A DNA stretch of 64,000 nt from positions 1 through 64,000 of the forward strand of contig JAHDWA010000047.1 of assembly GCA_023382535.1 (NCBI GenBank), given 5' to 3'. The first letter of the stretch is position 1. The number at the start of each line of letters is the position of its first letter. Made by a program: the position numbers and the translations under genes. Shown here piece after piece: positions 32,186 through 41,130 of this stretch. The notes under the pieces are model-generated. The model was not told the origin of the DNA. It searched no databases and saw only the letters and a list, made by a program, of their open reading frames with translations. The DNA is from Anaerolineae bacterium (GTDB lineage: Bacteria; Chloroflexota; Anaerolineae; 4572-78; J111).

Positions 32186-33559
32186 TTATTGAGACGAAAA
32201 AGCGTGCCGCCAGGCGAAGGTGCGGCGGTAGCCGTAGTCGGTGCTGAAGCTGCCGAAGACCTTGGCCGGCATACGCGGGATGGGATGGCGGCTGAGCGCC
32301 CGCAGGCCGCGTTGGGCAATGCGGAGGGGATCGTAGATGGCGGCGCAGACGCGGTCGTATTCTCGCTCGAACTCTTCGACAGTCATCTGCCTGGGGTAAT
32401 AGGTGACGTGGGCGGTGTCGTAGTGACGCCAGCTTTTGCCGGGGATGAGCCGGTTTTCTTTGACCAACTGCTCGCGGAAGGGCGTGCCGGGGTAGGGGGT
32501 CAAAACAGTGGCGCTCATGCTGTCCAGGCCGGAACGTTTGGCAAACTCCCAGGTGTCCCACATCACTTTGGGTGTGTCGGCGTCGAAGCCAAACACAAAC
32601 AGCCCGACCACCCCCAAACCCTGGGCGTGGATAGCATCAATTGCTTCCTAATACTGCTGCATCATACCCTTGCTTTTGCCGCCCAACTCGCGCCGGTTCT
32701 CCGGGTTGACCGATTCAAAGCCGATAAAAAATTTATCCAGGTGGGCGCGTTTGGCCAGCTTGAGCAGTTCGGGATATTTGGCCACCATCATTTCGGCCTG
32801 GGTGGTCCAGCCGCGCAGGGTCAGCTTTTCCAGGGCCAGGAACAGCTTTTCGGTGTAGTCGGGGTCAATGGCAAAGGCCAGGCCAAAATTGTCATCGGTC
32901 AGGAAGAAGCGGTCAATCCGGCGGCGCTCGATTTCCTCCACAATCTCCTCAACCGGGCGGAAGCGCATCTTCTGCCCGCTGACCCGAATAGCAGTGCAGA
33001 AGGAGCAGTTGCGGGGGCAGCCCCGCGTAATCTCCAGCAAGGGCGTCCAGTAGCGGCGCTTTTCGTCCACCTGCCGAATGACCCGGTCGGTCAGCGGGGC
33101 GACGCCGGCCAGGTCGGCCCACTCGGTATCGTTGTAAAGCGGCTTGAGGGTGTCGTTCTGAAAATCTTGGATGATTTGCGGCCAGGTGTAATACGCCTCG
33201 CTGGTCACAACTACGTCGGCCCAGCGGGCCACATCTTCGGGCAAGAGGGTGGCATGCGCCCCGCCAACCACAACCGTCTGTACCCCGGCTTCGTGGGCAA
33301 TCTGGGCGTAGTGCTCCGCCGTTTCAATAGCCAGGGTTTTGGAGGTAATCCCGACCAAGTCGTGCTTGCCGAGGGTGCGAATTTTGTCGTCCAGATACTC
33401 CCAGTTCTCGTCCCAAATCTCTACGTCAAGCTTATCTGGGACTAAAGAGGCTAAACGCATGAGCGTGTAAGGGACAGCCGGAGCTTTACCAAAAATGCGA
33501 CCTTCCCGACCGGGATGAATTAATACGATTTTGCGAATTTCCATTTTATCCTCCTCCAA
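32186..33559 (-). pseudogene. B12-binding-domain radical SAM gene interrupted by one in-frame TAG
   Basis: Codons 1-303 encode an N-terminal cobalamin-binding-type domain (VVVGGAHATLLPEDVARWAD) and a radical SAM core, RGCPRNCSFCTA (C-x3-C-x2-C). A TAG at 32650-32648 interrupts the frame right after KGMMQQY; the same frame then continues EAIDAIHAQGLGVVGLFVFGFD and a normal C-terminal domain with YPGTPFREQL to 32186. A single base change (CAG to TAG) explains it. Relatives include BchE/HpnJ-like enzymes and DUF4070-type proteins. Either a young pseudogene or, less likely, a read-through gene. Confidence 0.82.
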
Positions 33560-34164
33560 GATTTAAAATACAAACCTGCTCTGTAAGTGGCAGCTAAGAC
33601 CAAAAAGCTGAGAGCGGTCAGCAGCGCCGGCCAATATTGTCGTATTTACGGTTGCAAGTGGGTGACGTTCTTCTTCATTTGTAATTTGCTGTGTGAGGTG
33701 ACTTATCGTTGAATGTAAGAGCACCCACAGGCTAACATAAAAACCAGCTAAAAATCGGATCTATTTTGAAGGGTGAATTCTTGCCGGGCGCCCGGGTACG
33801 GGCCGGCTGAGAGGGATGCTGACTGCCTTTGAGAAAGGTATCGTCAGCAAGTGTGGTTTAAAGGGGTAAAAGAATCAGGGCCGAGGACTCACGAGGGCTT
33901 GCAAACTTGCTTCAACGGGGCTGAAAAATATTCGTTTCATAGGTTGACCTCATTGACTTTGACAAATATGTCGTTCATTTTACCACAAGCTCCCGTGAAT
34001 GGCTAATCCTTTGTAAGCAAGTAGGCAAGACGAAGCTCAATTTTTACCAATTCTGGTCGTTTGCCACATCGCCTCTGATCTGTTATAGTGGACCGCCTTA
34101 GGAATCCTTAGCCTTCGCCGGGGGTGAGCCTCCCGGAAGGCGCTTAAACACCTGGAGGTAAAAA
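33560..34164 (+). other. 605-bp gap with a structured segment
   Basis: No protein gene is supported. GCTGAC (33818-33823) and CCTTT (33826-33830) pair with AAAGG (33834-33838) and GTCAGC (33843-33848), giving a clear hairpin, next to a GC-rich GGGCGCCCGGG stretch. TTGACA-like boxes occur near 33957-33963. The gap serves divergent genes, so it should hold both promoters and possibly a leader RNA. Confidence 0.45.
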
Positions 34165-35406
34165 ATGACTCTGCAACCCAAACGAACCGTGGCCGAGCTC
34201 AAAGAACTGCGCGCCCTGACCGGCGACGAAAATGGGGCGCAGCGGGTCTGTTGGACCGAGACCTGGGCCAAAGCGCGAGCCTGGATGCGCGATAAACTGG
34301 CCGAGCTACCGGTGGAAGTGATGGTGGACGAGGCCGGCAACCAGTGGGCCACTTTGCGCGGGCAGTCGGAAAAAGAACTGCTCATCGGCGGGCACATTGA
34401 CTCGGTCCCTAACGGTGGCTGGCTTGACGGCTCCTTGAACATGCTGGCCGGCCTGGAAGTGCTGCGTCGTATCGCCAGCGAAGGCACACCTCCCATGACC
34501 GTGCGGTTGGTGGACTGGGCCGACGAGGAGGGCGCGCGTTTCGGGCGCAGCCTCTTTGGTTCCAGCGCCGCCTCCGGCACGCTCAACCCCGACGAGGTGC
34601 GCAACCTGACCGACCGCGACGGCATCAAATGGCCCGATGCCCTGGCCCAGCACGGGGTAGACCTCGACCGGGCTAAAGAAGCAGGCAAGCAGTTAGCCAA
34701 TGCTGCCGCCTACCTGGAACTGCACATCGAGCAGGGGCCGGTGCTGGAAAGTATGGATTTGCCCCTGGGCGTGGTGCTGGGCACCTTTGGGGTCGAGCGG
34801 CATAGGATCACCTGGCGCGGACAAGCCGCCCACGCCGGTTCGACGCCGATGGACAAACGCCGCGACGCCCTGGCCGGAGCAGCCAAACTGGCCCTGCAAA
34901 TTCGCCCCATTGCCCAGCGCACCGGTGACGGAGCGGTCTGCACCTGCGGCGGGGTGGTCTGCAAGCCGGGAATTGTCACTTCGGTCGTAGAGACGGCAGA
35001 GCAGTTGCTCGATCAGCGTCATCTGGACGCCGGGAAGCTGGCCGCTATGCTGGCGCAGGCCAAGCAGGCCAGCCAGCGTTTTGCCGAGGAAGAGAACATC
35101 TCCGTAGAGTGGGAGCCGCTGTGGCGGATTGACCCGATCCTGTTTCACCCCGACCTGATCGAGTTTGCCGATGAGGCCATCCGCGAGACCTGCGGCGCCT
35201 CGCACCGCCTGCCCAGCGGCCCGCTACACGACGCGGCGGAAGTCGCTCGCGCCGGCGTGCCGACGATTATGCTGTTCGCCCAGAGCCTGCGCGGTCTGTC
35301 GCACACCAAGGTTGAAGATACCAAAGAGGAGCACCTGGAACTATCGGTGCAGGCCCTCGACCGCCTGGCCTCCAAAACGATGACTTGGTTGGTAACTCAA
35401 GGTTAA
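34165..35406 (+). CDS. Zn-dependent M20 amidase (hydantoinase/carbamoylase family)
   Basis: 413 residues. Metal-binding and catalytic motifs are GGHIDSVPNGGWLDG, DWADEEGARFGRS, HIEQGPVLE and, in the dimer domain, QAAHAGSTPMDKRRDAL; the last metal-site stretch is SGPLHDAAEVARAGVPTIMLF. The family removes carbamoyl groups from N-carbamoyl amino acids, allantoate or beta-ureidopropionate. The AllG-like remnant and HyuA gene hint at a former ureide pathway, but they lie 6-9 kb away and are not in one operon. TGGAGGT precedes the start. Confidence 0.9.
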   Translation: MTLQPKRTVAELKELRALTGDENGAQRVCWTETWAKARAWMRDKLAELPVEVMVDEAGNQWATLRGQSEKELLIGGHIDSVPNGGWLDGSLNMLAGLEVLRRIASEGTPPMTVRLVDWADEEGARFGRSLFGSSAASGTLNPDEVRNLTDRDGIKWPDALAQHGVDLDRAKEAGKQLANAAAYLELHIEQGPVLESMDLPLGVVLGTFGVERHRITWRGQAAHAGSTPMDKRRDALAGAAKLALQIRPIAQRTGDGAVCTCGGVVCKPGIVTSVVETAEQLLDQRHLDAGKLAAMLAQAKQASQRFAEEENISVEWEPLWRIDPILFHPDLIEFADEAIRETCGASHRLPSGPLHDAAEVARAGVPTIMLFAQSLRGLSHTKVEDTKEEHLELSVQALDRLASKTMTWLVTQG

Positions 35407-35410
35407 AGCA

Positions 35411-36160
35411 ATGATTGAGAGAATTCCTGAGGATCAACATTGGTGGTTCGCGAGCCGGACTCGCGCGCTAGAGGCCCTGCTGGATCAATACCTACCCAAA
35501 ACCCCCGCTTTCCGGCTGCTCGACGTTGGCTGCGGCGCAGGCAACATGATCCACCACCTCAGCCATTACGGCCAGGTCAAAGGCATTGAGATTGACCCGC
35601 GCCCGGTCAAAATGGCCCGCCAACGGGGCTATGACGTGGACCAATTTGACGCCACTCAGCCTATGCCTTTTGCCGACAACTGCTTCGACGCCGTGACCGC
35701 TCTGGATGTGATCGAGCACAACGAAGATGATCTGGCCATCCTGGCCGACAGCTATCGCCTGCTTAAGCCGGGCGGCCATATGATCATCACCGTCCCGGCG
35801 CTGATGTGGCTGTGGAGCCACAACGACGACATCAACGCCCACGTGCGCCGCTACACCGCCGCCGAACTGAAACAAAAACTCGCCCAGACCGGCTTCACCG
35901 TTAGGCGAGTCACCTACAACAACTTCTTTGTTTTCCCTCTGGCCGCCGCCCTGATCTTGCTGCGCCGCTTCGCCAAAGCCCGGCCGCAGCTTGCTTCGCA
36001 CCACCTAGATGAAGCGGAATATCAGGTGGAAATGGAACCGGCCTCGCCCTTGGTTAACACCATCTTAACCCGGGTCGGCCAAATTGAAGCTGCGCTGATA
36101 AGCCGGGTCAATTTGCCGATCGGCACGTCGCTCATTGCGGTGGCCCGGAAGCCTCAGTAG
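35411..36160 (+). CDS. Class I SAM-dependent methyltransferase
   Basis: 249 residues. The SAM-binding motif is LLDVGCGAGNMIHHL (motif I), with IEIDPRPVKMARQRGY after it, then FDAVTALDVIEHNEDD and LLKPGGHMIITVPA. The C-terminal segment FFVFPLAAALILLRRF is hydrophobic, suggesting membrane association and lipid or polyprenyl substrates. It begins 4 bp after the amidase stop. Acceptor unknown. Confidence 0.85.
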   Translation: MIERIPEDQHWWFASRTRALEALLDQYLPKTPAFRLLDVGCGAGNMIHHLSHYGQVKGIEIDPRPVKMARQRGYDVDQFDATQPMPFADNCFDAVTALDVIEHNEDDLAILADSYRLLKPGGHMIITVPALMWLWSHNDDINAHVRRYTAAELKQKLAQTGFTVRRVTYNNFFVFPLAAALILLRRFAKARPQLASHHLDEAEYQVEMEPASPLVNTILTRVGQIEAALISRVNLPIGTSLIAVARKPQ

Positions 36161-36163
36161 GAG

Positions 36164-37534
36164 TTACTTATCCTCCAACAACTCACTTTGTTCAGTAGAA
36201 TTTAGAGCTTGCAGCGCCGTCTCAAGTTCATCATACATGGCAAAAAAATCGGTGACTTTAGCCAATTCAAAGACATGGTAAATCGGCTGGGTGATACCCA
36301 CCAGGGCCAGGCGCATCACCATTTTGCGCGCATCTACCAGCGCCCGGATACCGGCAATGTTTAACTCGCTTAAGTTCTCCATTCTGAGAATGACCGTATC
36401 GGCTTGATAGGTGTGGAGGTTACGGCTCAGACATTCCAGGAATGGTTCCGTCTCGTGAGCGCCGAATTTTCCAAAAAGCGACATAAAAATGATGTCATGC
36501 TCAAAGTAATCCTGAATCTGCAAAGCCGGGGCTGGGGGCGAATTCGTCAGGTTGATTTCCATGCCCTCCCGGGCAATCACAATTTCCGGGGCTTCGTTTT
36601 TACCCTGGAGCGATTTTTCAAGATACTCCTTGGTTTGCTGCAACAGCTCCACTGCGCCCTTACCCGTCGAAAAAGGTTGGCCGTGGAAAAGAAATAGACG
36701 TTTCACCTGGGCGTCCCGGGCAATATCGGCCCCGGTCAGAGGCGTACTGTGCCCCCGATCCCAATTCTCCTTGACAAAGGCTTCTCGCTCCGAGAACATG
36801 GCGTCAAAAATCAGGGCATCGGCATGGTGATAAAAATGGCGATATTTGGCGGTGCTGGCATAATCGAGCTGTTCATATTCGCCATCGGTGGCCAGAATGG
36901 CAATCGCATGGTCCGCTTCGACCCGATAAGCATAAGTTTTGCCGGGGTGCTCCAACCCAATGTTGGTGATTATCGCTTCGGAAATCTTGACCGCCTCCCC
37001 TTCCGCCAGTTGGTGAAATTCAAGCGCTGCTTTGATCTGGTTAAATTGCAGGGGAAAAATCTCCGGCTCCATTTGCCGGGCCAGGGTCTCAGGTACGTGG
37101 GGATGCACGTGATAAATATCAACCTTATTGCCGGGCACGTGCAGCGGCTGGAAGAAGGGAAAGCCCTGAATGTGGTCCAGGTGGGTGTGGGTGAAGAAGA
37201 GGTGAGCGTGCCCCTGGCCGTGATAAAATCCGAACTTTTTGGCCCACTCATTGGTTTCGCCCAGTAAATGCTGGCCCAGCCCTCGAATACCGGAACCGGC
37301 GTCAAAAATGAGCAAATCGTGGGCCAATTCAATCGTGAGACAGGTCGTGTTGCCGCCAATCATGCCCTCGTCGGGCGGGAGTCCGGCCACGAACGTCTCG
37401 ATTGCTTGCTCGTCCGTCAGATTGAGCTGGTGCTGCCCGGCGCTTTTTAGCGCTGTGACCAGCATTTGCCTGATGTAATCCGGTGGGAGTGGGGTTGGAA
37501 TAGAACCTCTTGTGCCCCAAAATTTTAGCCGCAT
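36164..37534 (-). CDS. Metallo-beta-lactamase-fold protein with C-terminal STAS domain
   Basis: 456 residues. The MBL domain has FWGTRGSIPTPLPP, FDAGSGIRGLG and the metal motif FFTHTHLDHIQGFPFF, with later histidines (GHSTPLTGADIA, FLFHGQPF). Residues about 345-450 form a STAS/anti-sigma antagonist-like domain (TVILRMENLSELNIAGIRALVDARK). The GTRGSIP start is shared with cyclic-nucleotide or phosphodiester-hydrolysing MBL proteins. A signalling role coupling hydrolysis to a STAS partner switch is likely. Convergent with the methyltransferase. Confidence 0.83.
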   Translation of the reverse strand: MRLKFWGTRGSIPTPLPPDYIRQMLVTALKSAGQHQLNLTDEQAIETFVAGLPPDEGMIGGNTTCLTIELAHDLLIFDAGSGIRGLGQHLLGETNEWAKKFGFYHGQGHAHLFFTHTHLDHIQGFPFFQPLHVPGNKVDIYHVHPHVPETLARQMEPEIFPLQFNQIKAALEFHQLAEGEAVKISEAIITNIGLEHPGKTYAYRVEADHAIAILATDGEYEQLDYASTAKYRHFYHHADALIFDAMFSEREAFVKENWDRGHSTPLTGADIARDAQVKRLFLFHGQPFSTGKGAVELLQQTKEYLEKSLQGKNEAPEIVIAREGMEINLTNSPPAPALQIQDYFEHDIIFMSLFGKFGAHETEPFLECLSRNLHTYQADTVILRMENLSELNIAGIRALVDARKMVMRLALVGITQPIYHVFELAKVTDFFAMYDELETALQALNSTEQSELLEDK

Positions 37535-37701
37535 CAGCTTCTGCTCCTCATCATCAAGTAGATGTCTTCTAATTTTACCATAACTTTTGCAATACCTGGC
37601 TTATACCATAGTCCTATAGGGTGATGATTTGGCCCAGCCCGGCGCTTGTGTTACAATGAGCCGGTTGTTTCGTCTAATGGCAAAATCTTTAAAATGGGAT
37701 A

Positions 37702-38472
37702 TTGAGGTTCGTTTCGTTGGTTAAGCGATGGGCCTTGTTCCGCGACCCGTTCTGGGGGGCTGCTCAAGCGGATAACAAGGCCAGACTGTTCCTGATTTTT
37801 CTCCTTTTCTTTATTATGACCCTGGCTTGTGGCGGCCCATCGGCCGCCCGTTCGGCGGTTGCGCCGACCAAAACCCGGCTGCCCACCTTCACGGCCACTC
37901 CCCTTCCTCTGCCTTCCCCCTCGGCGACGGCTACAGCCACCCCCCTCCCGGCAACGGCCACCCCAACAGAAACCCCTCTCCCGCCAACAACGCTACCTGT
38001 GGTAGAGCAGGCCGATACCCCTGAACCCACGGCGACGCCCACCGTACCACCGCTGCCCACCGACACGCCCGTCCCACCGCCTACCGATACACCGACGGTC
38101 ACCCCGACCCCTGAACCCGTTATCAAGTACATTCTGGCGGCGGCGAATCGAGAGTTCAATTGTGATTTTACTTCCATTTATGGGACAGTTTTCAACGCCA
38201 ATAATTTCGGCTTGCCGAATGTCGAGGTGCGCGCCCTGGGCATTCACGAAACCAGCGGCCTAGATTTTACCGTAACGACCGACGCCGAAGGCCGCTACGA
38301 AGCCTTTCGCCTCCCCCTGGCCGATTTGCCGGGAGCGCAGTGGGCGGTGATGGTGATGGAAAACGGTCGGGAAGTGTCGGAACGCTTCCACTGGGCCTCG
38401 ACACCGGTCTGCCAGAGCGATGACACCGGCCACAGCCAGGTCTTGCGGGTAGATTGGAAACTCATTGAGTAA
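37702..38472 (+). CDS. Lipoprotein with Pro/Thr linker and carboxypeptidase-regulatory-like domain
   Basis: About 256 residues from a TTG start; other starts are possible. A hydrophobic stretch ends in a lipobox (MTLAC), followed by about 100 residues of TPxPT repeats and a beta-sandwich domain from about 145 (YGTVFNANNFGLPNVEVRALG, TVTTDAEGRYEAFRLPL). This build is common in Chloroflexota cell-surface lipoproteins. The folded domain probably supports adhesion or display. A similarly built protein is encoded next. Confidence 0.72.
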   Translation: MRFVSLVKRWALFRDPFWGAAQADNKARLFLIFLLFFIMTLACGGPSAARSAVAPTKTRLPTFTATPLPLPSPSATATATPLPATATPTETPLPPTTLPVVEQADTPEPTATPTVPPLPTDTPVPPPTDTPTVTPTPEPVIKYILAAANREFNCDFTSIYGTVFNANNFGLPNVEVRALGIHETSGLDFTVTTDAEGRYEAFRLPLADLPGAQWAVMVMENGREVSERFHWASTPVCQSDDTGHSQVLRVDWKLIE

Positions 38473-38506
38473 CCGGCGCATGATTTACTTCAGGAGATAA
38501 CGATTC

Positions 38507-39304
38507 ATGAAATTTTTTCGTTTAAAATTGGCTTTAATCATCACCCTGCTGGCCCTGGTGGGCCTGGCCTGCGGCCCTGGCCTGTTGGCCCAAACCGACG
38601 CTCCCACCCCCACCCCAACCAAAACACCCAAACCGCCACCGACCGACACCCCCACTCCGGCTCCGCCGACCGACACCCCAGCGCCAACCCCGACCTTCAC
38701 CCCTACGGAAAGTCCTACGGAAACTCCGACCCCAGAGCCGACAGCCACGCCGGCCCCGGTCGAACCCACCCCGACCGAAACACCCATACCGGTGGAGCCG
38801 TCGCCTACCCCGGTTCCCGCTGAACCCACCCTCCCCCCGGAGCCAACAGCCACCCCGGCCCCGGAGTTTGCGTACCGTATTGTCCATTACAAAGTCCTGG
38901 GCGATGGCGAGAACAACGGCGGCATCTTCAATAAAGGAGGGCAGCACATGATATTTTTGACTGTGCTCGACGCCGGCGGCAATGGTATTGATGGGGCGGT
39001 GGTCAAGGATGCTAACGGCAGCAGTTTGGAGGTCGTCACCGGTAGCAAGGGGCCGGGCAAGGCCGAGATTTCGATGGAGTGGGAGCCTTACAAGCTTTAC
39101 GTCGCAGCCGACCCCAGCGGCCCGACGACCAGCGAGGTATCCAATCAGATGAACACGGCCTATCCCCATATTCCCGACATCGTGGGCAAATTAGGCGCTA
39201 TAGATAACGAGTACTCGGTCTGCCCGACTCCGGAAATCCGCTGCACCCCACCCTTTTACAGCGTTCACTTTTCTTACGAAATTACCTTTCAAAAAGTCAA
39301 TTGA
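38507..39304 (+). CDS. Lipoprotein with Pro/Thr linker (second)
   Basis: 265 residues. The signal peptide ends in the lipobox VGLACG; then about 95 residues of PTPTxTP repeats and a C-terminal domain ([42 protein letters not shown]) with two cysteines (VCPTPEIRC). It is downstream of and organised like the first lipoprotein, though the folded domains differ. AGGAGAT lies before the ATG. Function unknown; surface-exposed. Confidence 0.75.
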   Translation: MKFFRLKLALIITLLALVGLACGPGLLAQTDAPTPTPTKTPKPPPTDTPTPAPPTDTPAPTPTFTPTESPTETPTPEPTATPAPVEPTPTETPIPVEPSPTPVPAEPTLPPEPTATPAPEFAYRIVHYKVLGDGENNGGIFNKGGQHMIFLTVLDAGGNGIDGAVVKDANGSSLEVVTGSKGPGKAEISMEWEPYKLYVAADPSGPTTSEVSNQMNTAYPHIPDIVGKLGAIDNEYSVCPTPEIRCTPPFYSVHFSYEITFQKVN

Positions 39305-39320
39305 ACCCGGAAATCCGAAG

Positions 39321-39563
39321 ATGTTAAAGTTACCCACTCCAGAGTTACCAGGGGTCCAGCGCAGCCGGCTGGTCAACCAATCCCCTATTTTTTACGGCTG
39401 GATCATCTTATTAGCCGGCTCCCTGGGGCTGATCCTGACCAGCCCCGGCCAGACCTATGCCGTCTCTATCTTTATTGAGCATTTCATCACCGACCTGGGC
39501 CTCAGCCGTTTCCTGGTCAGCGCCCTTTACACCGTAGGAACGTTGGTCGGCAGTTTAACCTGA
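39321..39563 (+). pseudogene. N-terminal fragment of an MFS transporter
   Basis: 80 codons: SPIFYGWIILLAGSLGLILTSPGQTYAVSIFIEHFITDLGLSRFLVSALYTVGTLVGSLT, quoted here in part as FYGWIILLAGSLGLILTS. This covers only the first two membrane segments of an oxalate/formate-antiporter-like MFS protein, then stops. Downstream DNA encodes a different protein's end, so the gene was cut by a deletion or recombination. Confidence 0.72.
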
Positions 39564-39638
39564 CCGCTTCGACCTGCTCGGCGCGGTGATTGCGCTGGTC
39601 GGGGTGCAGTGATTATGTGGGGGCGGCAATGGTTTTAA
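39564..39638 (+). pseudogene. C-terminal remnant of a YnfA-like small membrane protein
   Basis: Directly after the MFS stop, RFDLLGAVIALVGV is read in one frame and VIMWGRQWF-stop in another. Joined, they resemble the end of YnfA/SMR-like proteins (DxxGxxIxLxGVxIIxxxPR). It indicates a deletion between an MFS and a YnfA-type gene plus a later frameshift. It overlaps the end of the leftward metallochaperone gene. Confidence 0.4.
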
Positions 39639-40170
39639 TGAGGTATAATTGTTTCACCACCGTGCTGACATTGCCCAGACAGCAACTCCCCTGCGGATTC
39701 CGTATTTCACATGCGCATTGACCTGCTTTGATGCCAGCTTCGATTTCCTCGACCACCGTGCTTTGGCCGGTAGCCAGCAATTCAGCACGGATGGTAGCCG
39801 GACTATGGCAGAAGCAGTAGCAGACCGGCACATAGTCATTGTCCGGCTCTTTTTGGTGTACAGATACCCGGATTTGGTCTTTTGTGAAGACTTGCTTTCC
39901 ATCAGCGGCAAAGTAGACTACCGAGCAGTCGGCAGTGCGGCAAAAAAGGTAGGGCACATCACGCACTGCCAGCAAGCTCACGTCGAGCATGGCCTTCAGG
40001 GTAAGGTTATCAACCTTTTTGCCTTTTTGCCCGCAGGTTGGACAGAGGTTGGTCTGCGGTATAACTAGTTTCTGGCTATTACCAACCCCAACTAGGGTAC
40101 AGCAGCGTTCCCCATTCAGACGGACTTCTCTTTGATCGCCGTCAACCGGCGTACAACAATTTTGAGACAT
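39613..40170 (-). CDS. CopZ-type Fe-S/zinc metallochaperone-like protein
   Basis: 185 residues from the ATG at 40170 (GAAGGAG site). It is Cys-rich: MSQNCCTPV, GERCCTL, NLCPTCGQKG, FCRTADCSVVYF, VCYCFCHSPATI, QCACEIRNPQGSCC. The CPTCG and CxxxxCxVVYF parts match the CopZ zinc-binding domain, and the CYCF...CACE...CC part matches the BFD-like [2Fe-2S] domain. Archaeoglobus CopZ, of similar build, delivers copper. It is encoded in the MerR unit and likely buffers Hg, Pb, Zn or Cu ions. ArsR-associated As(III) binding is an alternative. Confidence 0.8.
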   Translation of the reverse strand: MSQNCCTPVDGDQREVRLNGERCCTLVGVGNSQKLVIPQTNLCPTCGQKGKKVDNLTLKAMLDVSLLAVRDVPYLFCRTADCSVVYFAADGKQVFTKDQIRVSVHQKEPDNDYVPVCYCFCHSPATIRAELLATGQSTVVEEIEAGIKAGQCACEIRNPQGSCCLGNVSTVVKQLYLIKTIAAPT

Positions 40171-40181
40171 GAGACACTCCT

Positions 40182-40514
40182 TCACTTACTTAAACCAAGT
40201 TCAGCCAGCATAAATTGCTTGACCCCTTCTCGTCCGGTCAATGTTAAGCGGAGTGGGCCGCCTTCGCTATTGATTTCAAGCGCAAAATCAAGAAATGGGC
40301 AGCACAGCCGTTCCTGGGTGATAAATTCCGCGGCAGTGAGAATAGTGCCTGCCTCAGCCGACCAGTAGAAGGCGTATCCATCAGGTAGCTCCTCAATTTG
40401 TTTGACGGACCCAAATAATTGGCGGGTGTTCGCTTGATGACGTGCTCGTTGGGCCGTATCCAGAGCGCTCAAGTCGCAAAATAAGGGCGACGCGGTAGTT
40501 AGATTCTTTCCCAT
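40182..40514 (-). CDS. Conserved hypothetical protein of the MerR-metallochaperone unit
   Basis: 110 residues from the ATG at 40514 (GAGAGG upstream). It has TRQLFGSVKQIEELPDGYAFYWS, AEFITQERLCCPFLDFALEI and LTGREGVKQFMLAELG. A vicinal Cys pair (RLCCPF) is the only likely metal site. It lies between merR and the metallochaperone gene on the same strand, an arrangement I recall from other MerR units, but the role is not known. Confidence 0.68.
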   Translation of the reverse strand: MGKNLTTASPLFCDLSALDTAQRARHQANTRQLFGSVKQIEELPDGYAFYWSAEAGTILTAAEFITQERLCCPFLDFALEINSEGGPLRLTLTGREGVKQFMLAELGLSK

Positions 40515-40531
40515 CAAAGTTACCTCTCCGT

Positions 40532-40957
40532 TCAGTGATTGTAGATTAGGTGACAAACACACCGTTTCATCTCGATATCATCGGGCAGGTTATCCGCCTG
40601 GCTCACCAATTGCTGCAAATCCTGTTGGAGTTCTTGCAACTGGCGAATCCGTTCTTCGATCTCTGCTGCTTTGGCCTCAAGCAAGTGAGCCACGTAACGA
40701 CAAGGCGCTTCACCCTGGTCACGGAGAGCCAGTACTTCTTTGAGATCATCCAGGGTAAAACCTAAACTGCGCGCATTGCGGATGAAGCGCAGCCGTCGCA
40801 CGTCTTCTCCTCCATAGAGCCGGTAGCCATTCTCGGCGCGTTGAGCTGGGGGGAGTAAACCGATCTCTTCGTAAAAACGAATCGTTTTGGTGGAAACACC
40901 GCTCGCTTGAGCCAGGTTGCCAATGCGTAGGTCATCAGTCGTTGCTTTGTCACCCAT
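40532..40957 (-). CDS. MerR-family heavy-metal regulator
   Basis: 141 residues. The HTH reads LRIGNLAQASGVSTKTIRFYEEIGLLPPA, followed by a long dimer helix. Metal-site cysteines are Cys86 (EAPCRYVAHLL), Cys133 and Cys135 (KRCVCHLIYNH), the C...CxC layout of divalent soft-metal sensors (ZntR, PbrR, CadR, MerR). It activates transcription by untwisting a 19-bp spacer promoter, and exactly such a promoter lies upstream (40990-41020), so it is probably autoregulated together with the two genes after it. Confidence 0.9.
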   Translation of the reverse strand: MGDKATTDDLRIGNLAQASGVSTKTIRFYEEIGLLPPAQRAENGYRLYGGEDVRRLRFIRNARSLGFTLDDLKEVLALRDQGEAPCRYVAHLLEAKAAEIEERIRQLQELQQDLQQLVSQADNLPDDIEMKRCVCHLIYNH

Positions 40958-40989
40958 TCTGATTTTCTCCTTATGCTGATGATGTTGTC

Positions 40990-41020
40990 ATTATACACCT
41001 TCCAGTAACTGGAATGTCAA
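40990..41020 (-). promoter_or_regulatory. MerR-type promoter with 19-bp spacer
   Basis: On the minus strand TTGACA (41020-41015) and TATAAT (40995-40990) are perfect -35/-10 boxes separated by 19 bp. The spacer holds the dyad TTCCAGTTACTGGAA. Over-long spacers with a central dyad are the hallmark of MerR-activated promoters. Confidence 0.88.
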
Positions 41021-41062
41021 GAGGATAATCATCTAACTAAGAACTTGGCATAAATTAGGGAC

Positions 41063-41113
41063 TTGACAGATATCTTTTTATAAGGTATAGTATAATAATC
41101 GTAAAAATACGAT
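41063..41113 (+). promoter_or_regulatory. Sigma-70 promoter and dyad operator of arsR (41131)
   Basis: TTGACA (41063-41068), a 17-bp spacer and TATAGT (41086-41091), followed by the dyad ATCGTA-AAAA-TACGAT (41098-41113) overlapping the probable transcription start. A repressor bound there would block the promoter; the ArsR encoded 18 bp downstream is the obvious candidate. Confidence 0.75.
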
Positions 41114-41130
41114 AAATAAAGGTTTGAAAC

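Noticed and set aside
32648..32650. Pyrrolysine or another recoded TAG in the radical SAM gene
   Set aside because: No recoding element or Pyl genes are seen in the window, and the codon sits where CAG is expected, so a nonsense mutation is simpler.
32123..33445. A 440-codon open frame on the plus strand
   Set aside because: Antisense to the radical SAM pseudogene, whose CX3CX2C motif and cobalamin-type domain are unmistakable on the minus strand.
33807..33812. CTGAGA, the hallmark of a thiamine riboswitch
   Set aside because: The second conserved part (ACCTGATC followed by the GCGTAGGGA region) is absent, and the neighbouring genes are not thiamine genes.
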